Shown in pieces: positions 8,178 through 14,256 of a stretch of DNA of 45,953 nt (position 1 is its first letter; each line of letters begins with the position of its first letter). The stretch is from Erysipelotrichaceae bacterium. Lineage in GTDB: Bacteria > Bacillota_I > Bacilli_A > Erysipelotrichales > Erysipelotrichaceae. The notes beneath the pieces were generated by a model. It was not told the DNA's origin. It did no database searches and saw only the letters and a program-made list of their open reading frames with translations. The position numbers were made by a program, and so were the translations under genes. The stretch lies in the NCBI GenBank assembly GCA_017432895.1, contig JAFRIG010000003.1, positions 1 to 45,953 of the forward strand. The letters are read 5' to 3'.

Positions 8178-8194
8178 TTTTTTGGCTTTTATCT

Positions 8195-8220
8195 ATTATA
8201 TATGCTTTGACAAATGTCAA
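8195..8220 (-). promoter_or_regulatory. queT promoter overlapping a palindrome
   Basis: TATAAT (8200-8195) lies downstream of an inverted repeat TTGACA-TTTGTCAA (8220-8207). The TTGACA arm is only 14 bp from the -10 box, short for a -35, so the palindrome may instead be an operator. Confidence 0.45.
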
Positions 8221-8238
8221 CAAATATTTGATTTTTCA

Positions 8239-8266
8239 GATCCTGTCAAGCAGGATTTTTTATTTT
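8239..8266 (+). terminator. Orphan plus-strand terminator-like hairpin
   Basis: The stem ATCCTG/CAGGAT (8240-8245 with 8251-8256, loop of five) is followed by a T-rich run on the plus strand. No plus-strand gene precedes it after the terminator at 7656-7688, so it could end a short RNA started near 8206, or be a remnant. Confidence 0.5.
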
Positions 8267-8288
8267 GCATGAAAATATCCAATCAGCC

Positions 8289-8338
8289 AAAAAGGCCGAG
8301 AAAGAAGGGTTTCGAGACTTTTGGGCCTTTTTATTTTT
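8289..8338 (+). terminator. Terminator immediately upstream of the repeat array
   Basis: A 9-bp stem AAAAAGGCC/GGCCTTTTT (8289-8297 with 8324-8332), with an inner GAAA/TTTC helix, is followed by a T-rich tail that runs into the first repeat unit. It would shield the array from transcription entering from the left. Confidence 0.7.
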
Positions 8339-8469
8339 GTAAATATCTGGATATATCGCGTGCTTTCAAAAAGATTTAAATTGTAATCAGGATCCCAAGA
8401 TACGGTCCACAAAGATTGTCAAGTAGTAGAAATTTGGTTGTCAAATATACAGAGTTTATAAATCGTTGT
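8339..8469 (+). repeat. Array unit 1 (decayed 3' half)
   Basis: Core at 8339-8354. The hairpin GGATC/GGTCC (8390-8394 with 8404-8408, one G-T pair) is kept, but no ribosome binding site or ATG follows; the second half has drifted. Confidence 0.8.
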
Positions 8470-8602
8470 GTAAATATCTGGATATTGTGAGGGTTATTTA
8501 AAAGGGCTTAAACTTGACTCAGAACCGGAAAAGCCGATTCAAAAAAGCCACCACAACTGGAAAGGAGCCGGAAACAATGATGAAGATCCATACCTGAATT
8601 TT
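8470..8602 (+). repeat. Array unit 2 with 6-codon ORF
   Basis: Core at 8470-8485. Hairpin GAACCGG/CCGATTC (8522-8528 with 8534-8540, one mismatch). AAAGGAG at 8561-8567 is followed by an ATG at 8577 opening the mini-ORF MMKIHT, stop at 8595-8597. Confidence 0.8.
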
Positions 8603-8734
8603 GTAAATATCTGGATATATCGCGAACTTTCAAAAAGATTTAAATTGTAATCAGAAGCTGAAAAAAGCTTATAAAAAAGATCAAAACTTTAGAAAGGAGA
8701 TTCGGAAAATGATAAAGACTTGAAAGAAAATTTT
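8603..8734 (+). repeat. Array unit 3 with 4-codon ORF
   Basis: Core at 8603-8618. Hairpin AAGCT/AGCTT (8655-8659 with 8666-8670). AAAGGAG at 8693-8699 is followed by an ATG at 8709 opening the mini-ORF MIKT, stop at 8721-8723. Confidence 0.8.
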
Positions 8735-8855
8735 GTAAATATCTGGATATATCGCAAGCTTTCAAAAAGATTTAAATTGTAATCAGAAGCCGGAAATAAG
8801 GCTCAGAAATTAGAAAAGAGAAGCAAAAAACAATGAGGATCTGGAAGAAAATTTT
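8735..8855 (+). repeat. Array unit 4 with 8-codon ORF
   Basis: Core at 8735-8750. Hairpin AGCC/GGCT (8788-8791 with 8800-8803). A degraded AAAAGAG replaces the usual ribosome binding site. The ATG at 8833 opens the mini-ORF MRIWKKIL, whose TAA (8857-8859) lies inside the next core. This is the unit that is about 11 bp shorter than the others. Confidence 0.8.
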
Positions 8856-8963
8856 GTAAATATCTGGATATGGCACGGGGTTTTAAAAAGACATAAACTT
8901 AATTCAGAACCCGGGAGCCGGTTCAAAAATACAAAACCAGTTAATAGAAAGGAGGAAGAAACC
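8856..8963 (+). repeat. Array unit 5, leader of the 72-residue gene
   Basis: Core at 8856-8871. Hairpin GAACC/GGTTC (8907-8911 with 8920-8924). AAAGGAGG at 8948-8955 lies 8 nt ahead of the ATG at 8964, which opens the real gene. Unit 5 is closest in sequence to unit 2. Confidence 0.82.
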
Positions 8964-9182
8964 ATGATAAAAGTCTTATCTGTCGTCGATTCTTACGAAA
9001 GCATCGATGATCTAAAGGATTCGTGGCTGGAACATTATGAGTCACAAGTGGATCCTGAGGATCAGATCACTTTCGAAGAGTTTGTTGAAGATGGTGTATA
9101 TGATGAAGAAATATACATCCTGAACCATAAAACAGGTGAATGCAGCGACGCCAACGAATTCGCCCGCACATTTAAAGACTAA
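8964..9182 (+). CDS. Small acidic protein A, 72 residues
   Basis: I do not recognise this family. The protein is very rich in Asp and Glu, has a single Cys, no signal peptide and no membrane segment, and looks like a small alpha/beta domain: a helix around DDLKDSWLEHYESQ, the block TFEEFVEDGVYDEEIYILN, then a C-terminal helix DANEFARTF. It is clearly paralogous to the protein at 10542-10760, sharing the pattern WLxHYxS, EFV, Y(3)YIL and EFxR at the same spacing. The start is fixed by a strong AAAGGAGG ribosome binding site. It is preceded by the five-unit leader array and followed by an IS1595-family insertion. A regulatory, inhibitor or nucleic-acid-mimic role would fit the acidity, but nothing proves it. 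Confidence 0.8.
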   Translation: MIKVLSVVDSYESIDDLKDSWLEHYESQVDPEDQITFEEFVEDGVYDEEIYILNHKTGECSDANEFARTFKD

Positions 9183-9190
9183 ACTGAACT

Positions 9191-9270
9191 CTGCTAAAAA
9201 GCAGCTATTCCTTAGTGTGATCCGTCTTGTTTTCAAACATAGAAAAAACACTTCAAAGATAAGACGGATC
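9191..9270 (+). promoter_or_regulatory. Two hairpins between gene A and the IS element
   Basis: CTGCT-AAAA-AGCAG (9191-9204) lies just past the gene A stop. A longer-range stem of 10 bp (9219-9228 with 9261-9270, arms GATCCGTCTT/AAGACGGATC) follows. Neither is followed by a U-run, so termination is not certain. Before the IS insertion these lay between the two acidic-protein genes. Confidence 0.45.
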
Positions 9271-9294
9271 AATGTATAAAGAAAATGAAAAATA

Positions 9295-9302
9295 TAAAAG
9301 AT
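9295..9302. repeat. Target-site duplication, left copy
   Basis: TAAAAGAT, repeated exactly at 10513-10520 on the other side of the IS element. Eight bases is the duplication length typical of IS1595-family elements. Confidence 0.88.
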
Positions 9303-9327
9303 TCGGTTAATCTACAATCGTGTGGTT
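9303..9327. repeat. IS left terminal inverted repeat
   Basis: Begins TCGGTTAATCTACAATCG; matches the reverse complement of 10488-10512 at 24 of 25 positions (T versus G at position 5). Confidence 0.92.
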
Positions 9328-9407
9328 GACAATGATGTCGATCTGTGTATAGTTTCATAGTTCTTTGAAATAGAAATATCTATTATTCGGGGTATCTGTT
9401 AATCGGA

Positions 9408-9413
9408 TATAAT
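9408..9413 (+). promoter_or_regulatory. -10 box of the transposase gene
   Basis: TATAAT placing the transcript start near 9420, so the mRNA has a leader of about 92 nt that contains the whole pseudoknot at 9434-9505. The -35 region is weak. Confidence 0.6.
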
Positions 9414-9433
9414 GGAATTGCCAAATATAGAGA

Positions 9434-9505
9434 TGTTTGAGCAGTTATTCAGTTCTATGTTTGGCGACATCCTCACTGGATAGCTGCTCAGACATAAGAG
9501 GATGT
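9434..9505 (+). promoter_or_regulatory. Predicted pseudoknot masking the transposase ribosome binding site
   Basis: An 11-bp stem (9434-9444 with 9484-9494, one T-G pair) closes a loop that contains ACATCCTC (9467-9474). That loop segment is exactly complementary to GAGGATGT (9498-9505), which includes the ribosome binding site directly after the stem. The two helices together form an H-type pseudoknot that would limit transposase synthesis. Confidence 0.55.
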
Positions 9506-9511
9506 TTTATT

Positions 9512-10480
9512 ATGTCTGAAAATGAATTCAGTGATTTTGTCTTTTCTCTTGATAAGGATCAGTTTTCCAACCTTAAGAAAACTGTTGAAACAAGGATCGA
9601 TCAGCAGCTCTACGGCGTGACTTCCTTTGAAGAAGCGGCTTTACTCTATGAAAGAAAGCCCGTATGTCCGAAATGTGGATCTGCTTCATGCCATGAAGAC
9701 GGCTATACTCCTGCAGGACACAGGAGATATCGGTGCGATGACTGTAATAACAGCTACACACTTCTTTCCGATTCCATCTTCAACTCAGCCAAGATCTCCT
9801 TTCATAAGCTGATGGGATATATCAGCCTCATGAGTTTCAATGTCCCGCTTGAAATGTGCTGTGAAATACTTGATATCTCCGCAAATACGGCCGAATTATG
9901 GCGGAAGAAGATCTTTGAGACGGTTAACGGCTATCAGGACCACCTGAAGCTCTATGGCGCGATCTGGATCGATGAGACCTATATGGAGGACTATTCCATC
10001 CTTCATGATCAGTTCTCTTCAAGGAAAAGAGGATTATCCAGAGATCTGATCTGTATTGTCACTGCCATTGACTCCTATAAGAATATGGTGGCGATCATAT
10101 CAGGACATGGCAAGCCATCTTCCAAGAGGATAAAGGATGCCCTGAAGTCCCATATCACACCGGGCTGTCATATCATCCATGACGGGGATCGATCACATAA
10201 CGCTCTGATCAGAGAAACAGGCTGCACCTCTGAAGTATACAAGGCAAATACCAAAGATCCTAATTACATCAGTCACATGGCTCTGATCAACAATATGCAC
10301 GGCTGGCTAAAGAGATACTTATGGCGCTTTATCGGAATGGATGTCGTCAATCTTCAATCCTATCTCAACTGGTTCATCTATCTTCAAAGATGCAAGAGAG
10401 ATAATGAGCTCTGGCCCAAAACAACAAGGATATTGCGTCATTTGGTACTTACAAATGCAAGATTTACCCGTAAATACTGA
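9512..10480 (+). CDS. IS1595-family transposase
   Basis: 322 residues. The N-terminal third carries a zinc ribbon with two CxxC pairs (CPKCGSASCHEDGYTPAGHR and then RCDDC), typical of IS1595/ISXO2 transposases. The catalytic domain follows: WIDETYMED supplies the first acidic residue, IIHDGDRSH the second, and the third catalytic region is ALINNMHGWLKRYLWRF, where the family often has N or H near the third position. I choose the ATG at 9512, preceded by AAGAGGA, over an in-frame TTG at 9437 that would make translation run through the leader structure. The frame is intact. Catalyses cut-and-paste or copy-type movement of the element. Confidence 0.93.
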   Translation: MSENEFSDFVFSLDKDQFSNLKKTVETRIDQQLYGVTSFEEAALLYERKPVCPKCGSASCHEDGYTPAGHRRYRCDDCNNSYTLLSDSIFNSAKISFHKLMGYISLMSFNVPLEMCCEILDISANTAELWRKKIFETVNGYQDHLKLYGAIWIDETYMEDYSILHDQFSSRKRGLSRDLICIVTAIDSYKNMVAIISGHGKPSSKRIKDALKSHITPGCHIIHDGDRSHNALIRETGCTSEVYKANTKDPNYISHMALINNMHGWLKRYLWRFIGMDVVNLQSYLNWFIYLQRCKRDNELWPKTTRILRHLVLTNARFTRKY

Positions 10481-10487
10481 TATTTCT

Positions 10488-10512
10488 AACCACACGATTG
10501 TAGATTACCCGA
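10488..10512. repeat. IS right terminal inverted repeat
   Basis: Pairs with 9303-9327 with one mismatch; the element ends at 10512, directly followed by the target duplication. Confidence 0.92.
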
Positions 10513-10520
10513 TAAAAGAT
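10513..10520. repeat. Target-site duplication, right copy
   Basis: TAAAAGAT, identical to 9295-9302. Confidence 0.88.
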
Positions 10521-10541
10521 AAAAGGGAGATAAATGAAAAT

Positions 10542-10760
10542 ATGTTTTCCACACTTGAATTAGATGAAGAATATTCTTCTGTTGCCGTTCTGGGAAAAGA
10601 ATGGCTCAATCATTATACTTCTTTGCTCGACGAAGAACCTGACCTGACTTGGCAGGAATTCGTCGACAGAGACTTCTATGGCGAAGGCACTTATATACTT
10701 GATACCGAAAGCGGTGTCATTATGTATGCCGACGAATTCTTCCGAATGAAGTGCCTGTAA
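10542..10760 (+). CDS. Small acidic protein B, 72 residues, paralogue of protein A
   Basis: Same length and pattern as the protein at 8964-9182: EWLNHYTSLLDEEPDLTWQEFVD, then GEGTYILDTESG and ADEFFRMK. The shared pattern is WLxHY, T(2)EFV, Y-x-E-x(2)-YIL, a Gly in the turn and A-x-EF-x-R. It is strongly acidic with no export signal. The ATG at 10542 sits after AAGGGAG (10523-10529), a somewhat long spacing. A second ATG at 10534, better spaced, opens a 9-codon ORF in another frame that overlaps the true start. The IS element ends 22 bp upstream of the gene's ATG, so the original promoter is displaced and expression may now depend on the IS or be lost. Function unknown. Confidence 0.75.
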   Translation: MFSTLELDEEYSSVAVLGKEWLNHYTSLLDEEPDLTWQEFVDRDFYGEGTYILDTESGVIMYADEFFRMKCL

Positions 10761-10802
10761 AGGAAAGAATGTGGGAGCCAGGAGGACTGGGAGCCACAGG
10801 AA

Positions 10803-10830
10803 GAAAAACGCGCAAATTTGCGCGTTTTTC
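10803..10830. terminator. Bidirectional terminator between protein B and the amidohydrolase
   Basis: A perfect palindrome of the form GAAAAACGCGCAAA/TTTGCGCGTTTTTC with T-runs on both strands. It closes the accessory stretch and serves the convergent amidohydrolase gene. Confidence 0.9.
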
Positions 10831-10836
10831 TATATA

Positions 10837-12414
10837 TCAGGATCTTAGGACCAGTTCACCGGCTTTGCCGCCGAGGTACTCACTGTCTTTCATAACGGCT
10901 TTTCCGTTTATATAGACATGGATGATACCCTCGGGTCTGAAGTCGGGCTTGTTTTCATCGACCTTCAGCTTATCAAGATCAAGGATGGTCAGATCGGCCT
11001 TATAGCCGGGTTTTAGATAACCTCTTTCCTTGATGTGGTAACGGTCGACTGTGGCACCGGTCATCTTTCTAACGATGTTTTCGATCGGCATGCCATAACG
11101 TTTGGCCAAAAGGAAGAACTGCGGGAAGGTCTGGAAGGCGGCAATGTTCTGTAAGCCTTTGTCTTCGACCCAGGCATCCGTCATAAATACGGAAAGTTCA
11201 TCTTCCATGAGTCTCTTGACGATCTCATCGTTATAGTATTTGCCCAGGTAGATGCTTCCCTGACGGCCTGATAGTTCGACCAGCTTGAGATACATGTCAA
11301 GCGGTTTAAGGCCCTCTTTCCGGGCTGCTTCCAGGACACTCATACCTTCATATTCGCGGTGTTCATCGCTGATGTAGGCAACGATCATGTCGTCCCAGTC
11401 GATACCTAAGACTTTGCGGTACATTAGGATCGTCAGCTGCAGTTTGAAACGGTTGATCGGCTTTTCGCATTCTTCCTTGCTTAAAGCGGCATACCATTCC
11501 GGGAAGACCAGGGTGATGACCGAAGCGCCATAATGGAAGACGTAGTTGTCGAAAGCGATATCGTAGCCTTCTTTGCGGGTATCATGGAATTTTTTCAGCA
11601 TGACATCGAGCAGTTTCCAGCTGCGCGAACCCGTGAAGATCAGGTGGCTGTATTCCATGCGGCAATTGGACTGTTTCATGATGTCGATGACTTCGTCAAG
11701 GCCCATTTCCAGATGTGACTTTTTGGTCAGCAGGGGATAGTCGGCTGAAACGATGGAACAGGCTCTTGGATGGACGGTCACGATACCGTCATAGGAAGCT
11801 ATAGTTTTGGCGAAAGCGTAAAGCTCTTCTTTCTTGCTGTAGCGGTTGGGTTCGTACATAAAACCGAAGGATCCGCCTAAAGCTCCGCCTTCCATGGCTT
11901 CCTTGACATGTTCCATCTCTTCTTCGATCTGTTCCTTCGTATAAGGAGACGGATCGTATCCGCTCATACCGGCTCTGACTGAGCCATTGCCGACAAGGGG
12001 AGCCATATTGACGTATAGATTTCCTTTAGCTCTTTGTTTGAAATCCGCAAAGCTTCCCGGATGTAAAGACTGGAAAAGGCCGCCGCCTATCTTATCCTGA
12101 TAGGGTGTATCTTTGTCCATGCCGAAAGGTGAGAAACTGCAGTTACCTGTGATCTGAGTTGTGATGCCCTGTTCGATAAAGGGTTTATAGAACTTTTCGG
12201 CATCTTCGCGATCATAGAAAAAGTCATTGTGTGAATGGGCGTCGATCAGACCGGGACAGACGCACAGGCCTTGTGCATCGATCGTCTCATCGGCTGAGCA
12301 TTGCAGATCGTTTCCGACTTTGATGATCCTGTCATCTTCGATGAGAACGTCACCGATAAAAGACTTGTTACCGCTGCCATCGTAGATTGTTCCGTTTTTA
12401 AATAGTGTTTTCAT
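10837..12414 (-). CDS. N-acyl-D-amino-acid deacylase family amidohydrolase
   Basis: 525 residues in the amidohydrolase superfamily. The metal-binding pair H60/H62 lies in GLIDAHSHNDF, and C92 in ITGNCSFSPF matches the Cys zinc ligand that marks D-aminoacylases within the superfamily. The barrel ends with the usual C-terminal strand region carrying DLTILDLDKL. The family hydrolyses N-acylated D-amino acids or related cyclic amides; the actual substrate is not determined. The longer frame starting at 12480 is rejected: the ATG at 12414 begins the conserved MKTLFKNGTIYDGSG and lies exactly 6 nt after TATAAT, predicting a leaderless mRNA. Monocistronic. Confidence 0.87.
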   Translation of the reverse strand: MKTLFKNGTIYDGSGNKSFIGDVLIEDDRIIKVGNDLQCSADETIDAQGLCVCPGLIDAHSHNDFFYDREDAEKFYKPFIEQGITTQITGNCSFSPFGMDKDTPYQDKIGGGLFQSLHPGSFADFKQRAKGNLYVNMAPLVGNGSVRAGMSGYDPSPYTKEQIEEEMEHVKEAMEGGALGGSFGFMYEPNRYSKKEELYAFAKTIASYDGIVTVHPRACSIVSADYPLLTKKSHLEMGLDEVIDIMKQSNCRMEYSHLIFTGSRSWKLLDVMLKKFHDTRKEGYDIAFDNYVFHYGASVITLVFPEWYAALSKEECEKPINRFKLQLTILMYRKVLGIDWDDMIVAYISDEHREYEGMSVLEAARKEGLKPLDMYLKLVELSGRQGSIYLGKYYNDEIVKRLMEDELSVFMTDAWVEDKGLQNIAAFQTFPQFFLLAKRYGMPIENIVRKMTGATVDRYHIKERGYLKPGYKADLTILDLDKLKVDENKPDFRPEGIIHVYINGKAVMKDSEYLGGKAGELVLRS

Positions 12415-12420
12415 GGCTAA

Positions 12421-12426
12421 ATTATA
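12421..12426 (-). promoter_or_regulatory. Leaderless -10 box of the amidohydrolase
   Basis: TATAAT on the minus strand, exactly 6 nt before the ATG at 12414. Confidence 0.7.
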
Positions 12427-12453
12427 GCCTAAAGTTATCGAAGAATAAACCAT

Positions 12454-12478
12454 GAAAAAATGGATCAAGCGATCCATC
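12454..12478 (-). terminator. Terminator of the transketolase/IolB-like operon
   Basis: Stem ATGGATC/GATCCAT (12460-12466 with 12471-12477, loop of four), followed on the minus strand by six T. It lies just after the IolB-like stop and before the amidohydrolase promoter. Confidence 0.8.
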
Positions 12479-12488
12479 ATTTCGTTGC

Positions 12489-13277
12489 TTAGAATTGAGC
12501 GTCGTGAAGCCAGAGGTAGGCTTCGTCTTCGTTTCTTGTCGACTGCAGCCAGGGATCACCTTCAAGGTGTCTGATCATCCAGCAGGTATAAAGCTGGAAG
12601 CCTGGGGCAGCACTCTGCGGGTGGAGGTTGCCGCCGCTGATAGCGGAGAAGGAATTGTCGACGATCTTATAGACATCATCACCATTGAAGGAAGCGCCAA
12701 AGCCTTCCGGTCTGTCGAACTTGAAGTAATAAAGTTCGGGCTGGGGATGACGGTGGGGCAGGTAGCCCGACCAGTTGCCTCTGTCGTTGAGTACTTCACC
12801 TAAAACCATGTTGGACCAGGGGGCGATGTCCTTGTCGAAGATCGTGTTGACTCTTCTTTTGGCAACATTGCCGAATTTGCCTACGCAGGAATAGGACCAG
12901 GGGGCATCGGCAGGGGTATAAAGCTTAGTTTCGAAATCATTGTCATTCTTTGTGCGCTGGACCAGGAACTCGCAATCGCTTATGGCTTTGACTTCGGCTT
13001 GTTTTTTCTTGGCATAATGCAAAGCATAGGGGCCATCGGTAAAGACGTCTTTGCGATAGGCTTCCTCATTGATACCGTCACAGTTATAAGCTATTCTTCC
13101 CGATAAAAGCAGGATAGCAGTCTCTTCGTTTTCTGAGCAGAAGCACCTTGTCTCATTCTCTTTCATTCTGTAAACTCTGACATCCATCAGCATGTCCGAA
13201 TATTCGTTGTCATAAGTGGAGAGTATCTCTTCACCGTTTTCATCAAATTGGGGATAACCGAATTTTTTCTGGATCAT
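12489..13277 (-). CDS. IolB/KduI-type cupin isomerase
   Basis: 262 residues. The C-terminal half carries the IolB signature with its metal-binding histidines: SGYLPHRHPQPELYYFKF, then FGASFNGDDVYKIVD and SGGNLHPQSAAPGFQLYTCW. IolB is 5-deoxy-glucuronate isomerase of inositol breakdown; KduI relatives isomerise unsaturated uronate products. No other inositol gene is nearby, so the true substrate is open; the partner transketolase suggests an unusual sugar or sugar-acid route. It starts one base after the transketolase C-subunit stop with an AAAGGA ribosome binding site inside that gene, so it belongs to the same operon. It ends in a terminator. Confidence 0.82.
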   Translation of the reverse strand: MIQKKFGYPQFDENGEEILSTYDNEYSDMLMDVRVYRMKENETRCFCSENEETAILLLSGRIAYNCDGINEEAYRKDVFTDGPYALHYAKKKQAEVKAISDCEFLVQRTKNDNDFETKLYTPADAPWSYSCVGKFGNVAKRRVNTIFDKDIAPWSNMVLGEVLNDRGNWSGYLPHRHPQPELYYFKFDRPEGFGASFNGDDVYKIVDNSFSAISGGNLHPQSAAPGFQLYTCWMIRHLEGDPWLQSTRNEDEAYLWLHDAQF

Positions 13278-13278
13278 T

Positions 13279-14256
13279 TCAATTTCCTTTCTTTCTGTTT
13301 ATCGCTTTGATACAAGCCTTGACGATATCTTCCGCCGTCAATTCATATTCTCTTTCCAGATCATCCTGGGGGCCGACCTGGCCATAGCGGTTTTGAATAC
13401 CGATGTATTCCTGGGGGACAGGGCAGTTTCTGACTATAACGCTAGCCACGGCGTTGCCTAAGCCGCAGGTGACCTGATGATTTTCCGCCGTAACGATGGC
13501 ACCGGTCTCTTTAGCCGCCTTGATGATGAGTTCTTCATCCAAAGGACGCCAGGTGAACATGTCGATGACTCTAGCATTGATTCTCTGTTCTTTGAGTATC
13601 TCATAAGCTTTCAAGGCATTGTTTACCATGATACCTGAACAGATGATCGTCACGTCGTTTCCTTCCTTTAAGGTCAGACCTTTGCCTATCTGAAAATCCG
13701 AACCATCCGCATAGACCGTCTTGAAACCTCTTCTGATCAGCCGCATATAGGTAAGTTTATCGCTTTGCGCACACTTTTTAGTCAAAGCGAAAGCCTGAGC
13801 GTAATCACAGGGATCCAAAACGATCGCATTGGGGATCGTCAGATAGGAAGCACAGTCTTCGAAGGGCATGTGGGTAGCACCGTTGATGGCGGCAGTCACG
13901 CCCGGATCGGTTCCGATGATGTGAACGGGAAGTTCGGAGTAGCCCGCAGACAGGAAGACCTGGTCGGAGATCCTTCTTCCGGCGAAAACACCAAAGGTAT
14001 GCATAAAGACGATCAGACCGGTCGCAGCCATGCCGGCGGCAGCTCCAATGGCGTTTGCTTCGGCGATACCGGCATTGATGACCCGATCGGGATATTCCTT
14101 GGCCAGTTGACTGACACCGACGCAGCCCATCAGGTCGCAATCGATATGGACGACTTTTTCGTTTTCTTTAAGCAGCTGAGCTAAGGCATCGGCATATCCG
14201 TTGCGGCAGTCACGGCTGTCCATCTTGTGTTCACAGATCAATTTATAACTGCTCAT
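13279..14256 (-). CDS. Transketolase, C-terminal subunit
   Basis: 325 residues covering the pyrimidine-binding and C-terminal domains of transketolase. The catalytic Glu that activates thiamine diphosphate is in the INAGIAEANAIG motif near residue 69, followed by FMHTFGVFAGRRISDQ. The C-terminal domain is present to the end. It overlaps the N-subunit stop by four bases (ATGA), so the two halves are made together and should form the heteromeric enzyme. Split transketolases are common in Bacillota; those beside isomerases often act in special sugar pathways rather than the main pentose phosphate route. Confidence 0.9.
   Translation of the reverse strand: MSSYKLICEHKMDSRDCRNGYADALAQLLKENEKVVHIDCDLMGCVGVSQLAKEYPDRVINAGIAEANAIGAAAGMAATGLIVFMHTFGVFAGRRISDQVFLSAGYSELPVHIIGTDPGVTAAINGATHMPFEDCASYLTIPNAIVLDPCDYAQAFALTKKCAQSDKLTYMRLIRRGFKTVYADGSDFQIGKGLTLKEGNDVTIICSGIMVNNALKAYEILKEQRINARVIDMFTWRPLDEELIIKAAKETGAIVTAENHQVTCGLGNAVASVIVRNCPVPQEYIGIQNRYGQVGPQDDLEREYELTAEDIVKACIKAINRKKGN

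Larger units (their letters stand above)
8339..8963 (+). repeat. Tandem array of five 121-133 bp leader units
   Basis: A 16-bp core GTAAATATCTGGATAT occurs without change at 8339, 8470, 8603, 8735 and 8856 (spacings 131, 133, 132 and 121). After each core comes an A/T-rich stretch ending in TCAG, then a hairpin starting 51-53 bp after the core start, then an A-rich segment. In units 2, 3 and 5 a perfect AAAGGAG ribosome binding site and an ATG follow; unit 4 has a degraded site and an ATG; unit 1 has lost both. Units 1, 3 and 4 form one subtype (ATATCGC then TTTCAAAAAGATTTAAATTG), units 2 and 5 another (AAACTT then CAGAACC). The last unit leads straight into the 72-residue gene. No known riboswitch or CRISPR pattern fits. 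Confidence 0.9.
9303..10512 (+). mobile_element. Complete IS1595-family insertion sequence, 1210 bp
   Basis: The element is bounded by 25-bp terminal inverted repeats (9303-9327 and 10488-10512) that differ at one base, and by an 8-bp direct repeat TAAAAGAT outside both ends. It carries one intact transposase. The near-identical ends, intact reading frame and perfect target duplication suggest a recent, possibly still active copy. It has inserted 21 bp upstream of the second acidic-protein gene, separating the two paralogues. Confidence 0.92.

Noticed and set aside
8178..8300. preQ1 riboswitch before the QueT-type gene
   Set aside because: The leader is only about 11 nt from the TATAAT, and no preQ1-I or preQ1-II pattern is visible on the minus strand.
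8182..8379. 65-codon plus-strand ORF over the queT promoter and terminators
   Set aside because: It has no ribosome binding site, crosses two terminator hairpins and runs into the repeat core; product has no protein-like pattern.
8339..8963. CRISPR array
   Set aside because: The unchanged core is only 16 bp, the distance between cores is 121-133 bp and the sequence between cores is itself related from unit to unit, so there are no unique spacers and no cas genes.
9437..9511. TTG start of the transposase
   Set aside because: It lies inside the first arm of the leader pseudoknot and adds a Cys/Ser-rich segment not seen in this family; ATG 9512 has a ribosome binding site.
10771..10795. Direct repeat TGGGAGCCA after protein B
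   Set aside because: Only two 9-bp copies close to a terminator; too short to assign a role.
12415..12480. N-terminal extension of the amidohydrolase
   Set aside because: The added residues do not match the family, and the -10 box 6 nt before the ATG at 12414 fixes the start.
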